Shown here piece after piece: positions 34,128 through 42,402 of a stretch of DNA of 64,000 nt. Source of the DNA: Cellulomonas sp. 73-145 (GTDB lineage Bacteria > Actinomycetota > Actinomycetes > Actinomycetales > Cellulomonadaceae); contig MKTI01000006.1 of NCBI GenBank assembly GCA_001898185.1, positions 496,001 to 560,000 of the forward strand, given 5' to 3'. The notes beneath the pieces are model-generated. The model was not told the origin of the DNA. It was given only the letters and a program-made list of their open reading frames with translations, and ran no database searches. The first letter of the stretch is position 1. Each line of letters opens with the position of its first letter. A program made the translations under genes and the position numbers.

Positions 34128-36976
34128 GCACGCCGACCGTTCCTCGTACCGAGGGGACCGCCGGCTCGCCCGACGGCCGGGAGGACGTGCTGCGCTGGGC
34201 AGGCGCCCGCACGGCCCTCGAGCAGACGCAGGACGAGGTGGTCGCGCTCGGCGCCAGCCCCGCGGTCTCGTCGTTCCGCAACCAGCTCTCGCTGCTGGAG
34301 AAGCGGCTGGTCGCCGACCCGCGCTCGTTCCGCGACATGTTCGTCGCGGACGGCATGGCGGCCGTCGCGTGGGAGTTCCAGCAGCCGGAGCTGTCCGCCG
34401 GGTTCATCAACCGGCTGTGGGACATGCTGCTGCGCGGCGACGAGGTCAGCACCGTGCTGATGCGGTTCCTGTGGGACCTGCCGGTGGGCAAGAAGCGGGC
34501 GTTCATCCGCGGCATCGACAAGCACCTGTCCGACCGCTACCCGATGTTCGACGGCCTCTCGGTGGACTGGCCGGCGGGCAACACCATCCCGCCGTACGTC
34601 CGCTCGGCGGAGGACCGTGCGGTCGACTTCGGCCTGGTGAACAAGGGGTACCTCGGCTACATGGACCTGGGCTACACCGCCCGGGACGTCGACCTGTTCG
34701 TGTGGCTGGAGGCGCTGCGCGACAAGCAGTGCGCCGAGTCGCCGTGCGAGCTGGGCGTGCTGGTGGAGGGCCACAAGGAGCCGCAGGGCGGCTGCCCGGT
34801 GAAGATCCACATCCCGCAGATGATGGAGCTCATCGGCACCGGGCGGTTCCGCGAGGCGCTGGAGATGCTCGAGTCGTGCAACCCGCTGCCGGACGTCACC
34901 GGCCGGGTGTGCCCGCAGGAGCTGCAGTGCCAGGGCGTCTGCCTGCACAAGACGGCCATGTCGATCGGGCAGCTCGAGTGGTTCCTGCCCGAGCGGGAGA
35001 AGCTGGTGGACCCCGGTGCCGCCGCCCGGCGGTTCGCCGGTGTGCGGGACCCGTGGGTGGCGCAGGCCAAGCCGCCAGTCGCCATCGTCGGCTCGGGTCC
35101 GTCTGGTCTCATCAACGCCTACCTGCTGGCCGCCGAGGGCTTCCCGGTGACGGTGTTCGAGGCGTTCCACCAGCTCGGCGGCGTGCTCCGGTACGGCATC
35201 CCCGAGTTCCGGCTGCCCAACGAGCTGATCGACGACGTGGTCGCCAAGATCAAGCTGCTCGGCGGACGGTTCGTCACCAACTTCGTCGTCGGCAAGACGG
35301 CCACCCTGCAGGACCTGCGTGACGCGGGCTTCTGGAAGGTGTTCGTCGGCACCGGCGCCGGCCTGCCGCGGTTCATGAACGTGCCCGGCGAGCACCTGCT
35401 CGACGTGATGAGCGCCAACGAGTTCCTCACCCGCGTCAACCTGATGCAGGCCCTGCGCGAGGAGTACGAGACGCCTCTGCCGGCCACCGCCGGCAAGCAG
35501 GTGCTGGTGGTCGGCGGCGGCAACACCGCGATGGACGCGGCCCGCACCGCCCGCCGGCTCGGCGGCAACGTGACGATCGTCTACCGCCGCACCCAGGCGG
35601 AGATGCCGGCGCGCGTCGAGGAGCTGGAGCACGCGCTCGAGGAGGGCATCGGCCTGTCGGTGCTCGTCTCGCCGACGGAGTTCCTGGGCGACCCGCAGAC
35701 CGGCTTCGTCAAGGGGGCCGTCCTGGAGGAGATGGAGCTCGGTGAGCCGGACGCCTCCGGACGTCGTCGTCCGGTCGCCACCGGCCGCACCCGCACCGTG
35801 CCGGCCGACCTGGTGATCATGGCGCTCGGCAACGCCGCGAACCCCCTGATCAAGGACTCCGAACCACGGCTGCAGGTGTCCAAGTGGGGCACCATCGACC
35901 TCGGTCACGAGGGGTCGCAGGAGACGACGCTGTCCGGCATCTACACCGGTGGCGACGCGGCCCGCGGCGGGTCGACGGCCATCCGGGCCGCCGGTGACGG
36001 TCAGGCCGCTGCGCGGGAGATCCTCGGCTCGATCGACGTGCCGGACGAGCAGGTGGCCGCCATGGTCGCCACCGCCCGCCGGTACACCGAGGAGGCCGCC
36101 TCCCGCCCGGTGATCCTGGCCAAGCGCACGCTCAGCCCCGGCATCGAGGAGCTGACCGTGCACGCCCCCGTGATCGCGCGTGCGGCGCAGGCCGGCCAGT
36201 TCGTCCGCGTGCTGCCCACGTCGGACGGCGAGCTGGTGCCGCTGACGCTGGCCGACTGGGACGCCACCGCCGGGACGGTGTGCCTGGTGGTGCAGCAGGT
36301 GGGCGTCAGCAGCGCGCTGCTGAACGCGATGGCCCCGGGCGACGCGCTCGCGGGCATCGCCGGGCCGCTGGGCCGGCCCAGCGAGCTGCACCGGTACGAC
36401 GAGGGCTCGACGGTCGTCTTCACCGCCGGAGGCCTCGGCCTGCCGCCGGTGTACCCGATCGCGCGCGAGCACCTGCGGCTGGGCAACCACGTCACGCTGA
36501 TCGCCGGCTTCCGCACCAAGGACCTGATGTTCTGGACGGCCGAGGACGAGCGGGTCGGACGGCTGCAGGCCGAGTTCGGCGACCTGCTCGACGTGGTGTA
36601 CGCGACCAACGACGGCTCGTACGGCGTGCACGGGTTCGTCACCACGCCGCTGGAGGAGATGCTGAAGGTCGGCCGGCCGATCGCCGAGGTGGTCACCATC
36701 GGCCCGCCGCCGATGATGCGCGCGGTGTCCGACCTGACGGCCCCGTACGGCGTCCCGTGCGTGGCGAGCCTGAACTCGATCATGGTCGACGCAACGGGCA
36801 TGTGCGGCGCCTGCATGGTGCCGGTCACGCTCGACGGGAAGCTGGTGCGCAAGCACGCGTGCATCGACGGGCCGGAGATCGACGCCCACACCATCGACTG
36901 GGACAAGTTCCTGCCGAGGTTCGGGCTGTTCAAGGCCCAGGAGCAGGCCAGCCGGGTGCGGCACGGGATGGGCTGA
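34124..36976 (+). CDS. NfnB-NfnA fusion: ferredoxin/NAD(P)H transhydrogenase-like flavoprotein
   Basis: A 950-residue fusion of the two Nfn subunits. An unfamiliar N-terminus of about 200 residues leads into the GltD-like part: Cys203/208/224, GRVCPQELQCQGVC (Cys263, Glu266, Cys269, Cys273), FAD site VAIVGSGPSGLINAYL, and NAD(P) site VLVVGGGNTAMDAA. The C-terminal 280 residues are a PyrK/NfnA-like reductase with DATGMCGACMVPV and HACIDG: Asp889, Cys894, Cys897, Cys913. The Glu and Asp at cluster positions match the unusual non-Cys ligands known from Nfn, which bifurcates electrons between NADPH, NAD+ and ferredoxin. The ATGA overlap with the oxidoreductase implies a joint role. A strong terminator follows at 37025. 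Confidence 0.88.
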   Translation: MSTPTVPRTEGTAGSPDGREDVLRWAGARTALEQTQDEVVALGASPAVSSFRNQLSLLEKRLVADPRSFRDMFVADGMAAVAWEFQQPELSAGFINRLWDMLLRGDEVSTVLMRFLWDLPVGKKRAFIRGIDKHLSDRYPMFDGLSVDWPAGNTIPPYVRSAEDRAVDFGLVNKGYLGYMDLGYTARDVDLFVWLEALRDKQCAESPCELGVLVEGHKEPQGGCPVKIHIPQMMELIGTGRFREALEMLESCNPLPDVTGRVCPQELQCQGVCLHKTAMSIGQLEWFLPEREKLVDPGAAARRFAGVRDPWVAQAKPPVAIVGSGPSGLINAYLLAAEGFPVTVFEAFHQLGGVLRYGIPEFRLPNELIDDVVAKIKLLGGRFVTNFVVGKTATLQDLRDAGFWKVFVGTGAGLPRFMNVPGEHLLDVMSANEFLTRVNLMQALREEYETPLPATAGKQVLVVGGGNTAMDAARTARRLGGNVTIVYRRTQAEMPARVEELEHALEEGIGLSVLVSPTEFLGDPQTGFVKGAVLEEMELGEPDASGRRRPVATGRTRTVPADLVIMALGNAANPLIKDSEPRLQVSKWGTIDLGHEGSQETTLSGIYTGGDAARGGSTAIRAAGDGQAAAREILGSIDVPDEQVAAMVATARRYTEEAASRPVILAKRTLSPGIEELTVHAPVIARAAQAGQFVRVLPTSDGELVPLTLADWDATAGTVCLVVQQVGVSSALLNAMAPGDALAGIAGPLGRPSELHRYDEGSTVVFTAGGLGLPPVYPIAREHLRLGNHVTLIAGFRTKDLMFWTAEDERVGRLQAEFGDLLDVVYATNDGSYGVHGFVTTPLEEMLKVGRPIAEVVTIGPPPMMRAVSDLTAPYGVPCVASLNSIMVDATGMCGACMVPVTLDGKLVRKHACIDGPEIDAHTIDWDKFLPRFGLFKAQEQASRVRHGMG

Positions 36977-37024
36977 GCCCGGGTGGGGCGGGTCGACGTG
37001 ACCCGCTCGAAGGACTGAAGGACC

Positions 37025-37060
37025 GACGGCGCCCCTGCGAACACCAGCGGGGGCGCCGTC
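37025..37060 (+). terminator. Terminator after the oxidoreductase-Nfn operon
   Basis: GACGGCGCCCC and GGGGCGCCGTC form a perfect 11-bp stem with a 14-nt loop, 48 nt after the Nfn stop. Confidence 0.8.
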
Positions 37061-37099
37061 CCACGTCCGCCGGGCGGGCGCGGCCGATAGCGTGCGCGC

Positions 37100-37732
37100 A
37101 TGGTGCTGTGGCAGGTGATCGGGTGGGTCGGGTCCGGGCTGGTCGTCCTGTCGTTGATGCAGGCGCGGGTGCTGCGGTTCCGGTGGATGAACCTCGCCGG
37201 TGCCGTTGTGGCGACCGTGTACAACGCCGTGTTCGCCATCTGGCCGTTCGCGGCGATGAACGGGGCGATCGCCGTGATCGACGTGTACTGGCTGTGGCGG
37301 CTGCTGCGGGAGCGGCACGACTCGGCGGTGTACGAGGTGGTGGAGGTGGCGCCGGACGACGCCTACCTGCAGCACGTGCTCGGCGTGCACGCGGCGGACA
37401 TCGCGCAGTTCCGGGCGCCGGCGCCGGGGGCGCCCGTGGCGGAGCGGGGTGCCGACGGGCGGGTCGCGTTCCTCGTCGTGCGCGGCGACGAGACGGTGGG
37501 CGTGGTGCTGGTGCGGCGTCTCGACGAGGGTGTCGGGTACGTGGAGCTCGACTGGGTGACGCCGCGGTTCCGCGACTTCACGCCGGGGGAGTTCGTGTAC
37601 CGACGCAGCGGCGTGTTCGCCGAGCACGGGTTCCGCCGGCTCGTCGTGCCGACCGGGCAGGCCGACTACCTGACGCGGGTCGGCTTCCGGCAGCAGGCGG
37701 ACGGCTGGGTGCGCGAGGTCGTGGCGGCCTGA
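37100..37732 (+). CDS. YgjV-like membrane domain fused to a GNAT-like domain
   Basis: A 210-residue protein. Residues 1-70 resemble the inner-membrane protein YgjV (IGWVGSGLVVLSLMQARVLRFRWMN, then two more helices ending DVYWLWRLLRER). Residues 75-210 look like a small GNAT-type domain (VAFLVVRGDETVGVVLVRRL, ELDWVTPRFRDFTPGEFVYR), but the acetyl-CoA loop is weak. The function is unknown; a membrane-tethered sensor or enzyme is possible. TAGCGT at 37088-37093 lies 6 nt before the ATG, so it is probably leaderless. Confidence 0.78.
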   Translation: MVLWQVIGWVGSGLVVLSLMQARVLRFRWMNLAGAVVATVYNAVFAIWPFAAMNGAIAVIDVYWLWRLLRERHDSAVYEVVEVAPDDAYLQHVLGVHAADIAQFRAPAPGAPVAERGADGRVAFLVVRGDETVGVVLVRRLDEGVGYVELDWVTPRFRDFTPGEFVYRRSGVFAEHGFRRLVVPTGQADYLTRVGFRQQADGWVREVVAA

Positions 37733-37769
37733 CGAGGCCAGGCCGGGCGGCGGCCGTCCTCTGCGTAGG

Positions 37770-38150
37770 TCAGGGGTTGGCAGCGTCGATCGCCGCGAGG
37801 CGCGGGTCGCCGATCACGCCCATCACCACCCGGATGCCGAGCTTGCCGAGCGTGTTCTGCATCGGCGGCCCCATGTGGCCGGTCACCACCACCTGCACGC
37901 CGTTGTCCCGCAGGAACCGCACCACACGGGCGTGGTGAGCACCCTCGCCACCCTCGTCGTGCGCGACGTCCCACCGCACGTCGTGGACCTCCCAGCTGCG
38001 GATCGTCGCACCGTCAATCGTCGCCACCGCGACCTGCGGGGCGCGGCCCCAGCCGCCACCGACCTGGTCGCCGTGCAGCGCGACGGCGACGACGACGGGT
38101 CCGCCGAACGTGGTGGTGGTCTCCTGCTCGATGTTGGGCGTCTCGCTCAT
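37770..38150 (-). CDS. NifB/NifX-type dinitrogenase cofactor domain protein
   Basis: A 126-residue single-domain protein of the NifX/NafY/NifB-C-terminal family (RVVRFLRDNGVQVVVTGHMGPPMQNTL, IRVVMGVIG). Stand-alone members bind metal clusters or act in metal handling; there are no nif genes nearby, so nitrogen fixation is not implied. The start follows AGGATGG. It is divergent from a NUDIX gene 78 bp away. Confidence 0.85.
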   Translation of the reverse strand: MSETPNIEQETTTTFGGPVVVAVALHGDQVGGGWGRAPQVAVATIDGATIRSWEVHDVRWDVAHDEGGEGAHHARVVRFLRDNGVQVVVTGHMGPPMQNTLGKLGIRVVMGVIGDPRLAAIDAANP

Positions 38151-38228
38151 GGCGCCATCCTGCCGCGGGCCGTCCCGCCCCGCTGCCGACCCCGCCGTCC
38201 TGTCGGTGCCGCGTCGTACGGTCGACGT

Positions 38229-38711
38229 GTGCCACAGCTCAGCGCGGGTCTGCTGCTCTACCGCCGTGCGGCCACCGACGGTGCGCCGGAGGTGTTCGCC
38301 GGGCACATGGGCGGACCGTTCTGGGCTCGAAAGCCGACGCACTCGTGGTCGATCCCCAAGGGGTTGATCGAGCCCGGCGAGGAGCCGCTGGACACAGCCC
38401 GGCGCGAGTTCGTCGAGGAGGTCGGCGTGCCGGCGCCGGACGCCGGGTACCGGCCGCTCGGGGAGTACCGGTACTCGTCCGGCAAGCGGCTGCTGGTGTT
38501 CACCGCCGAGGCGGACGCGCCGACGGGTCAGGTCGGGGCGGCCACCGTGGAGCTGGAATGGCCGCCGCGGTCCGGACGGATCCAGTCGTTCCCGGAGATC
38601 GACCGGTTGGCGTGGATGCCGGTGGACCAGGCACGGGAGCTGCTGGTGGCGGCGCAGGGACCGATGCTCGACGACCTGCTGGCGCTGGTGGGTGCGGCGC
38701 CGGACGCCTGA
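38229..38711 (+). CDS. NUDIX hydrolase
   Basis: A 160-residue hydrolase with a complete Nudix box (GLIEPGEEPLDTARREFVEEVG). HSWSIPKG just before the box and the LLYRR start recall the diadenosine-polyphosphate/MutT-like group; the substrate is unproven. GTG 38229 has no Shine-Dalgarno; TACGGT ends 6 nt upstream, so leaderless translation is likely. Confidence 0.88.
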   Translation: MPQLSAGLLLYRRAATDGAPEVFAGHMGGPFWARKPTHSWSIPKGLIEPGEEPLDTARREFVEEVGVPAPDAGYRPLGEYRYSSGKRLLVFTAEADAPTGQVGAATVELEWPPRSGRIQSFPEIDRLAWMPVDQARELLVAAQGPMLDDLLALVGAAPDA

Positions 38712-38760
38712 GGGGGCTACGCCTCGCGGTCGGGTCGGCGTGCGTGGTCAGGTCGGTGGG

Positions 38761-39114
38761 CTAGGCGTCGCGGTCGGCTCGGCGATCGCCGTCCGGCCGG
38801 CGGACGTCGTCCCCTTCCGCTGGAGCCGCCGGCAGCACCACCACGCCGGAGTCGAGGTCGGGCGGCCCCTCGACCGGCGCCTGCCGGATGTCGAGCGCGT
38901 GCCGGTCCTGCTCGTCGGTGACGTGGTGGCGGGACGGCTGGAACACCTCCACCAGGTCGCCGAGCAGGCCGCTGGCCACGCCTGACCCTTCGCGGGTGGC
39001 CGGCCGCGGGCGGGGACGACGACGGTCGAACCACCCGGCCGCCACGGCGCGATCGACGGCGATCAGCAGCACGACCAGGACCACGGCGACGGCGATCCAG
39101 GCCCCGGTGCTCAT
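38761..39114 (-). CDS. DUF6191-like single-pass membrane protein
   Basis: A 117-residue protein with one N-terminal helix (WIAVAVVLVVLLIAVDRAVA) and a charged tail. GLLGDLVEVFQPSRHHVTDEQDRHALDI matches a short motif I associate with DUF6191 in actinobacteria. The function is unknown. The ATG follows GGAGG. Confidence 0.75.
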   Translation of the reverse strand: MSTGAWIAVAVVLVVLLIAVDRAVAAGWFDRRRPRPRPATREGSGVASGLLGDLVEVFQPSRHHVTDEQDRHALDIRQAPVEGPPDLDSGVVVLPAAPAEGDDVRRPDGDRRADRDA

Positions 39115-39233
39115 GCCTCCAGGCTCGCACGGATGTGCGCTGCGGCTCCTCCGCGCTCGACCTGGGCGTGCGCTCCAGACCGGAACGCCGTCCATCTGCA
39201 CGCCTGCACCTCCGCGCGCTAGACCTGCGTGCG

Positions 39234-40505
39234 CTAGACCTGCGCGCGCTGGACCTGCACGCCCGGCACCGCGACAAGCTCCGCATCCCCACGGCGGGAG
39301 GGGCTGGCGACGCCGGCTCGTGCGAGGACCAGCACCGCTGCGGCCATCATCGCCAGGCCGACGGCGTAGGGCCCGGCGTGGTTGATCGACGCGTACAGCG
39401 CACCCGCCAGCAGGGGAGCGACCACGCCGACGCCGGCGGTGATCGACTGGATCGCCCCGGCGAGCCACCCCTGCTCGTCGCCGTCGACGGCGTTCGACGC
39501 GACTCCGTCCATGGTGGCCTGCGCCGCGCCCTGGCCCGCGGCGAGCACCAGCGTGCCGATGATGAACAGCCACGGCTGCGCCAGCACCGAGGCGACGACC
39601 GCCAGGCACAGCATCCCGACGGCCTGCGTGGCGATCCCGCCGAGCAGCACGCCCCGCTCACCGTGCCGGCGCAGCAGCAGTCCCAGCAGCCCACCCTGGA
39701 TCACGATGTCCACGACCCCCACCACGGCGGTGAGCAGGCCGATCCTGGTCGGCGTCCACGTGAGGGAGTCGAGCGCCAGCACGCTGAAGTTGTTGACGAA
39801 GAAGCTGAAGGGGACCGTCACCAGCACGATGCCGACCAGCAGGCCGCGCAGCTCGGGCCGGGTGAACGCGCCGGTCAGCACCCGGAACGGATGCAGGTCG
39901 CCGAGCCGGACCGCGCGCGTGCGGCGCTCGGCCGGGAGGCTCTCCGGCAGCAGCACCAGGCTGATCACGCCGATGGCGGCAGCGATCCCGGCGGTGACGA
40001 AGACGGGGAAGTCGACGTTCACCGCGGCCAGCAGCCCGCCGAGCGCGGGACCCACCATGGTGCCGATCCCGGACAGCGCACCGAGTAGCCCGAACCGGCG
40101 GGCCCGCTGCTCGGGCGGGGTGATGTCCGCGAGGTAGGCGAACAAGGCCGGCAGGTCCCCGGCGGTCGCGCCCTGCACGATGCGACCGAGCACCAGCACC
40201 CACAGCGCCCCGCCGATGCCGAAGAGCAGGTAGCCGACCGCGGCGCCGAAGGCGGCCACGACGATGATCGGCCGGCGTCCGACCCGGTCGGACAGCGCGC
40301 CGAGCAGCGGGGCGACGAGGAAGGTGCACAGCCCGTTGACCGCCTCAAGCACTCCGACCCAGAGCGCGAGGTGGGTGTGCGGGACGTAGCGGAGCACGAC
40401 GAAGGGCAGCACGGGGAGCACCACGGTCATGCCGGCGGTGGTCAGCATCGTCAGGACGACGAGCATGATCCAGGCTCGTCGGCCGGGAGCGATCGCTGGT
40501 TGCAT
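39234..40505 (-). CDS. MFS drug efflux transporter, TetA-like
   Basis: A 423-residue, 12-helix major facilitator protein. The loop motif GALSDRVGRRPIIVV (motif A) and ALSGIGTMVGPALGGLLA (motif C of antiporters) mark it as a proton-coupled exporter of the DHA1/TetA group. The C-terminus is a short polar tail. TACAGT on the coding strand ends 6 nt before the ATG, so the mRNA is probably leaderless. It is divergent from the TetR gene at 40574, which likely represses it. Confidence 0.92.
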   Translation of the reverse strand: MQPAIAPGRRAWIMLVVLTMLTTAGMTVVLPVLPFVVLRYVPHTHLALWVGVLEAVNGLCTFLVAPLLGALSDRVGRRPIIVVAAFGAAVGYLLFGIGGALWVLVLGRIVQGATAGDLPALFAYLADITPPEQRARRFGLLGALSGIGTMVGPALGGLLAAVNVDFPVFVTAGIAAAIGVISLVLLPESLPAERRTRAVRLGDLHPFRVLTGAFTRPELRGLLVGIVLVTVPFSFFVNNFSVLALDSLTWTPTRIGLLTAVVGVVDIVIQGGLLGLLLRRHGERGVLLGGIATQAVGMLCLAVVASVLAQPWLFIIGTLVLAAGQGAAQATMDGVASNAVDGDEQGWLAGAIQSITAGVGVVAPLLAGALYASINHAGPYAVGLAMMAAAVLVLARAGVASPSRRGDAELVAVPGVQVQRAQV

Positions 40506-40573
40506 ACCGAAACTGTAGCGATACCACTATGGATGTCAATCCACTTCTGTAACCGCAGCGCTAAGGTGAGCGC
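40506..40573. promoter_or_regulatory. Divergent promoter region with palindrome (MFS/TetR)
   Basis: TGGAT-GTCA-ATCCA is a perfect palindrome at 40530-40543, near the middle of the 68-bp gap. The two leaderless -10 elements (reverse TACAGT at 40512-40517 and forward TAAGGT at 40562-40567) flank it. CTGTA occurs twice beside it as a direct repeat. Confidence 0.55.
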
Positions 40574-41194
40574 GTGACGGAGCCCACCACCACCGGCCGG
40601 CGGGAACGGAAGAAGGCCGCGACCCGCAAGGCGATCTCGGACGCGGCGACCCGGCTGTTCTTCGAGCGCGGCTTCGACGCCGTCACCATCCGTGAGATCG
40701 CGGACGAGGCGGACGTCTCGCCGACCACCGTGCTGGCCCACTTCCCGCAGAAGGAGGCGCTGGTCTTCGACGAGGACGACCAGCAGCGCGCCGAGCTGGT
40801 CGCCGTGGTCACCGACCGGCCCGCCGGGGTGTCGCTGACGCAGGCGTTCCACGACCACCTGCGCGACGACCTCATCGCCAACCTCGTCGGCCACGCGGAG
40901 TTCGACCGTCGGGTGCGGCAGTTCTGGCAGCTGATCGAGTCCACGCCCGCGCTCGCCGAGTACGGGCAGCGCATGTGGCTGCGGCACGAGGACGCCATCG
41001 CCGCCGCCATCGCGCAGCAGCTCGGCCAGGAGGAGCCGGAGGACCAGGTGCGGGTGTTCGCGCGGTTCGTGCTCCAGCTCGCGACGCTCGCCGGCACCAG
41101 CAGCGACCGCCTCCGCATGCTCGACGCCGGGTTCGAGCTCCTCGAGCACGGGTGGTCCGGCTACGAGGCGGAGCACGCCCGCACCGACGGTTGA
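40574..41194 (+). CDS. TetR-family transcriptional regulator
   Basis: A 206-residue repressor. KAISDAATRLFFERGFDAVTIREIADEADVSPTTVLAHFPQKEALVF is a textbook TetR/AcrR HTH (residues about 15-60), followed by an alpha-helical ligand domain. The pairing with a divergent MFS exporter is the classic drug-response arrangement. GTG 40574 lies 6 nt after TAAGGT without a Shine-Dalgarno. Confidence 0.92.
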   Translation: MTEPTTTGRRERKKAATRKAISDAATRLFFERGFDAVTIREIADEADVSPTTVLAHFPQKEALVFDEDDQQRAELVAVVTDRPAGVSLTQAFHDHLRDDLIANLVGHAEFDRRVRQFWQLIESTPALAEYGQRMWLRHEDAIAAAIAQQLGQEEPEDQVRVFARFVLQLATLAGTSSDRLRMLDAGFELLEHGWSGYEAEHARTDG

Positions 41195-41237
41195 GCCGCC
41201 GAACCGTCGTGGCGCCGGTGGGCGCCGCCGGGAGCGA

Positions 41238-41252
41238 TCTGCTGTCGGCGGA
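41238..41252 (+). promoter_or_regulatory. PopR-like box upstream of the regulator gene
   Basis: TCTGCT-GTC-GGCGGA matches 10 of 12 arm positions of the palindrome TCTGCC-N3-GGCAGA reported for Streptomyces PopR. It lies 28 bp before the -10 element TAGCGT of the regulator gene at 41293, suggesting autoregulation. Confidence 0.6.
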
Positions 41253-41292
41253 ACGAGGGGACGCGCGGCACCGCCACGGTTAGCGTCGCGAC

Positions 41293-41736
41293 ATGGCGAC
41301 GAGGTCCGGCGGTGCTCAGGAGCGGGACGGCGCCGATGGCGTGGTCCGGATCGGCGCCCGACGGCCGCCGTGGCGGCTCGCCGTCGGCAGCGTGCTGCGG
41401 GACTGGCGCACCGACCAGGGGCTGCGGCTGTCCGACGTGGCCGAGCGGGCCCGCGTGTCCGTGCAGTACCTCTCCGAGGTCGAGCGGGGTCGCAAGGAGC
41501 CGTCGTCGGAGGTGCTCGGCGCCGTGACGCAGGCTCTGGGCGGCTCGTTGACCGACCTTGCGCTGGGGGTGGCTCGTCACCTCGCTGCGACCGACGGCCG
41601 CCGCCGGACGGTCGCCTCCGGCCCTGCCCGGATCGCGCAGGTCCGCGAGCTGCGGGCGCTCACCACGCCGGCGACGGTGTCCCGCGTCGAGGCACGGGAC
41701 ACCGTCCAGCGAGACGTCCTGCTCCTCGCGGCCTGA
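41293..41736 (+). CDS. ClgR/PopR-type HTH activator of clp genes
   Basis: A 147-residue regulator with one XRE-type [44 protein letters not shown] is the ClgR/PopR signature. These proteins activate clpP genes in actinobacteria and are themselves degraded by ClpP, the signal being two C-terminal alanines; this protein ends LLLAA. A perfect PopR palindrome lies before the clpP pair at 42399-43013, and a weaker one before this gene. The gene converges with the clpP pair. The start is leaderless (TAGCGT, 6 nt, ATG). Identity as PopR rather than ClgR rests on the palindromes. Confidence 0.85.
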   Translation: MATRSGGAQERDGADGVVRIGARRPPWRLAVGSVLRDWRTDQGLRLSDVAERARVSVQYLSEVERGRKEPSSEVLGAVTQALGGSLTDLALGVARHLAATDGRRRTVASGPARIAQVRELRALTTPATVSRVEARDTVQRDVLLLAA

Positions 41737-41796
41737 CGGGTCGCCCGGCCGGCCGGTCGATGCTGTCCGGCCAGGCGTCCGTCGTCGTCCGTCGTC

Positions 41797-42402
41797 CTAC
41801 CCCGCTCGCCGCAACGCCCCCTCCCGGCCGACGATCACCCGGTCCGCCAGCCCGTACGCGACGGCCTGCTCGGCGGTCAGCACCAGCTCGCGGTCGGTGT
41901 CGCGGCGCAGCGTCGCGACGTCCTTCCCGGTGTGCGCCGACAGCACCTCCTCCAGCTCGGCGCGCACGCGCACGATCTCGTCTGCCGCGAGGATCAGGTC
42001 CGGCACGTCGCCGCGCGCCTGCGTTCCGGGTTGGTGCAGCACCATCCGCGCGTGCCGCAGGATCGCCCGGCTGCCGGCCGCACCCCCCGCGACCAGGACG
42101 GCCGCATCGGCCGACGCCTGCCCCACGCACGTGGTGAACACGGGCGAGCGGACGTACTGCATGGCGTCGTAGATGGCGAGCATCGCCGACGGCGACCCGC
42201 CGGGGGAGTTCACGTACAGGTCGATCGGCATGTCGGGCTGGGCCGACTCCAGGTGCAGCAGCTGGGCGACGACCACGTTGGCCACGTCGTCGTCGATCGC
42301 GGAGCCGAGGTAGACGATCCGGTCCGCGAGCAGCCGGCTGTAGACGTCCAGCGCGCGTTCGCCGCCGCCGGCCAGGCGCTCCACCACGTAGGGGACGATC
42401 AT
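41797..42402 (-). CDS. clpP: ClpP-family protein lacking the catalytic serine
   Basis: A 201-residue second ClpP paralogue. The fold is well kept (YLGSAIDDDVANVVVAQLLHLE, LYVNSPGGS, MVLHQP, TAEQAVAYGLADRV). Where active ClpP has GQAAS the protein reads GQASAD: aligned without a gap, the nucleophile position is Ala98, with Ser97 one place early. His123 and Asp168 remain. It may be an inactive partner in a mixed ring with the other ClpP. Its ATG overlaps the stop of that gene (ATGA), so both are made together. Confidence 0.88.
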   Translation of the reverse strand: MIVPYVVERLAGGGERALDVYSRLLADRIVYLGSAIDDDVANVVVAQLLHLESAQPDMPIDLYVNSPGGSPSAMLAIYDAMQYVRSPVFTTCVGQASADAAVLVAGGAAGSRAILRHARMVLHQPGTQARGDVPDLILAADEIVRVRAELEEVLSAHTGKDVATLRRDTDRELVLTAEQAVAYGLADRVIVGREGALRRAG

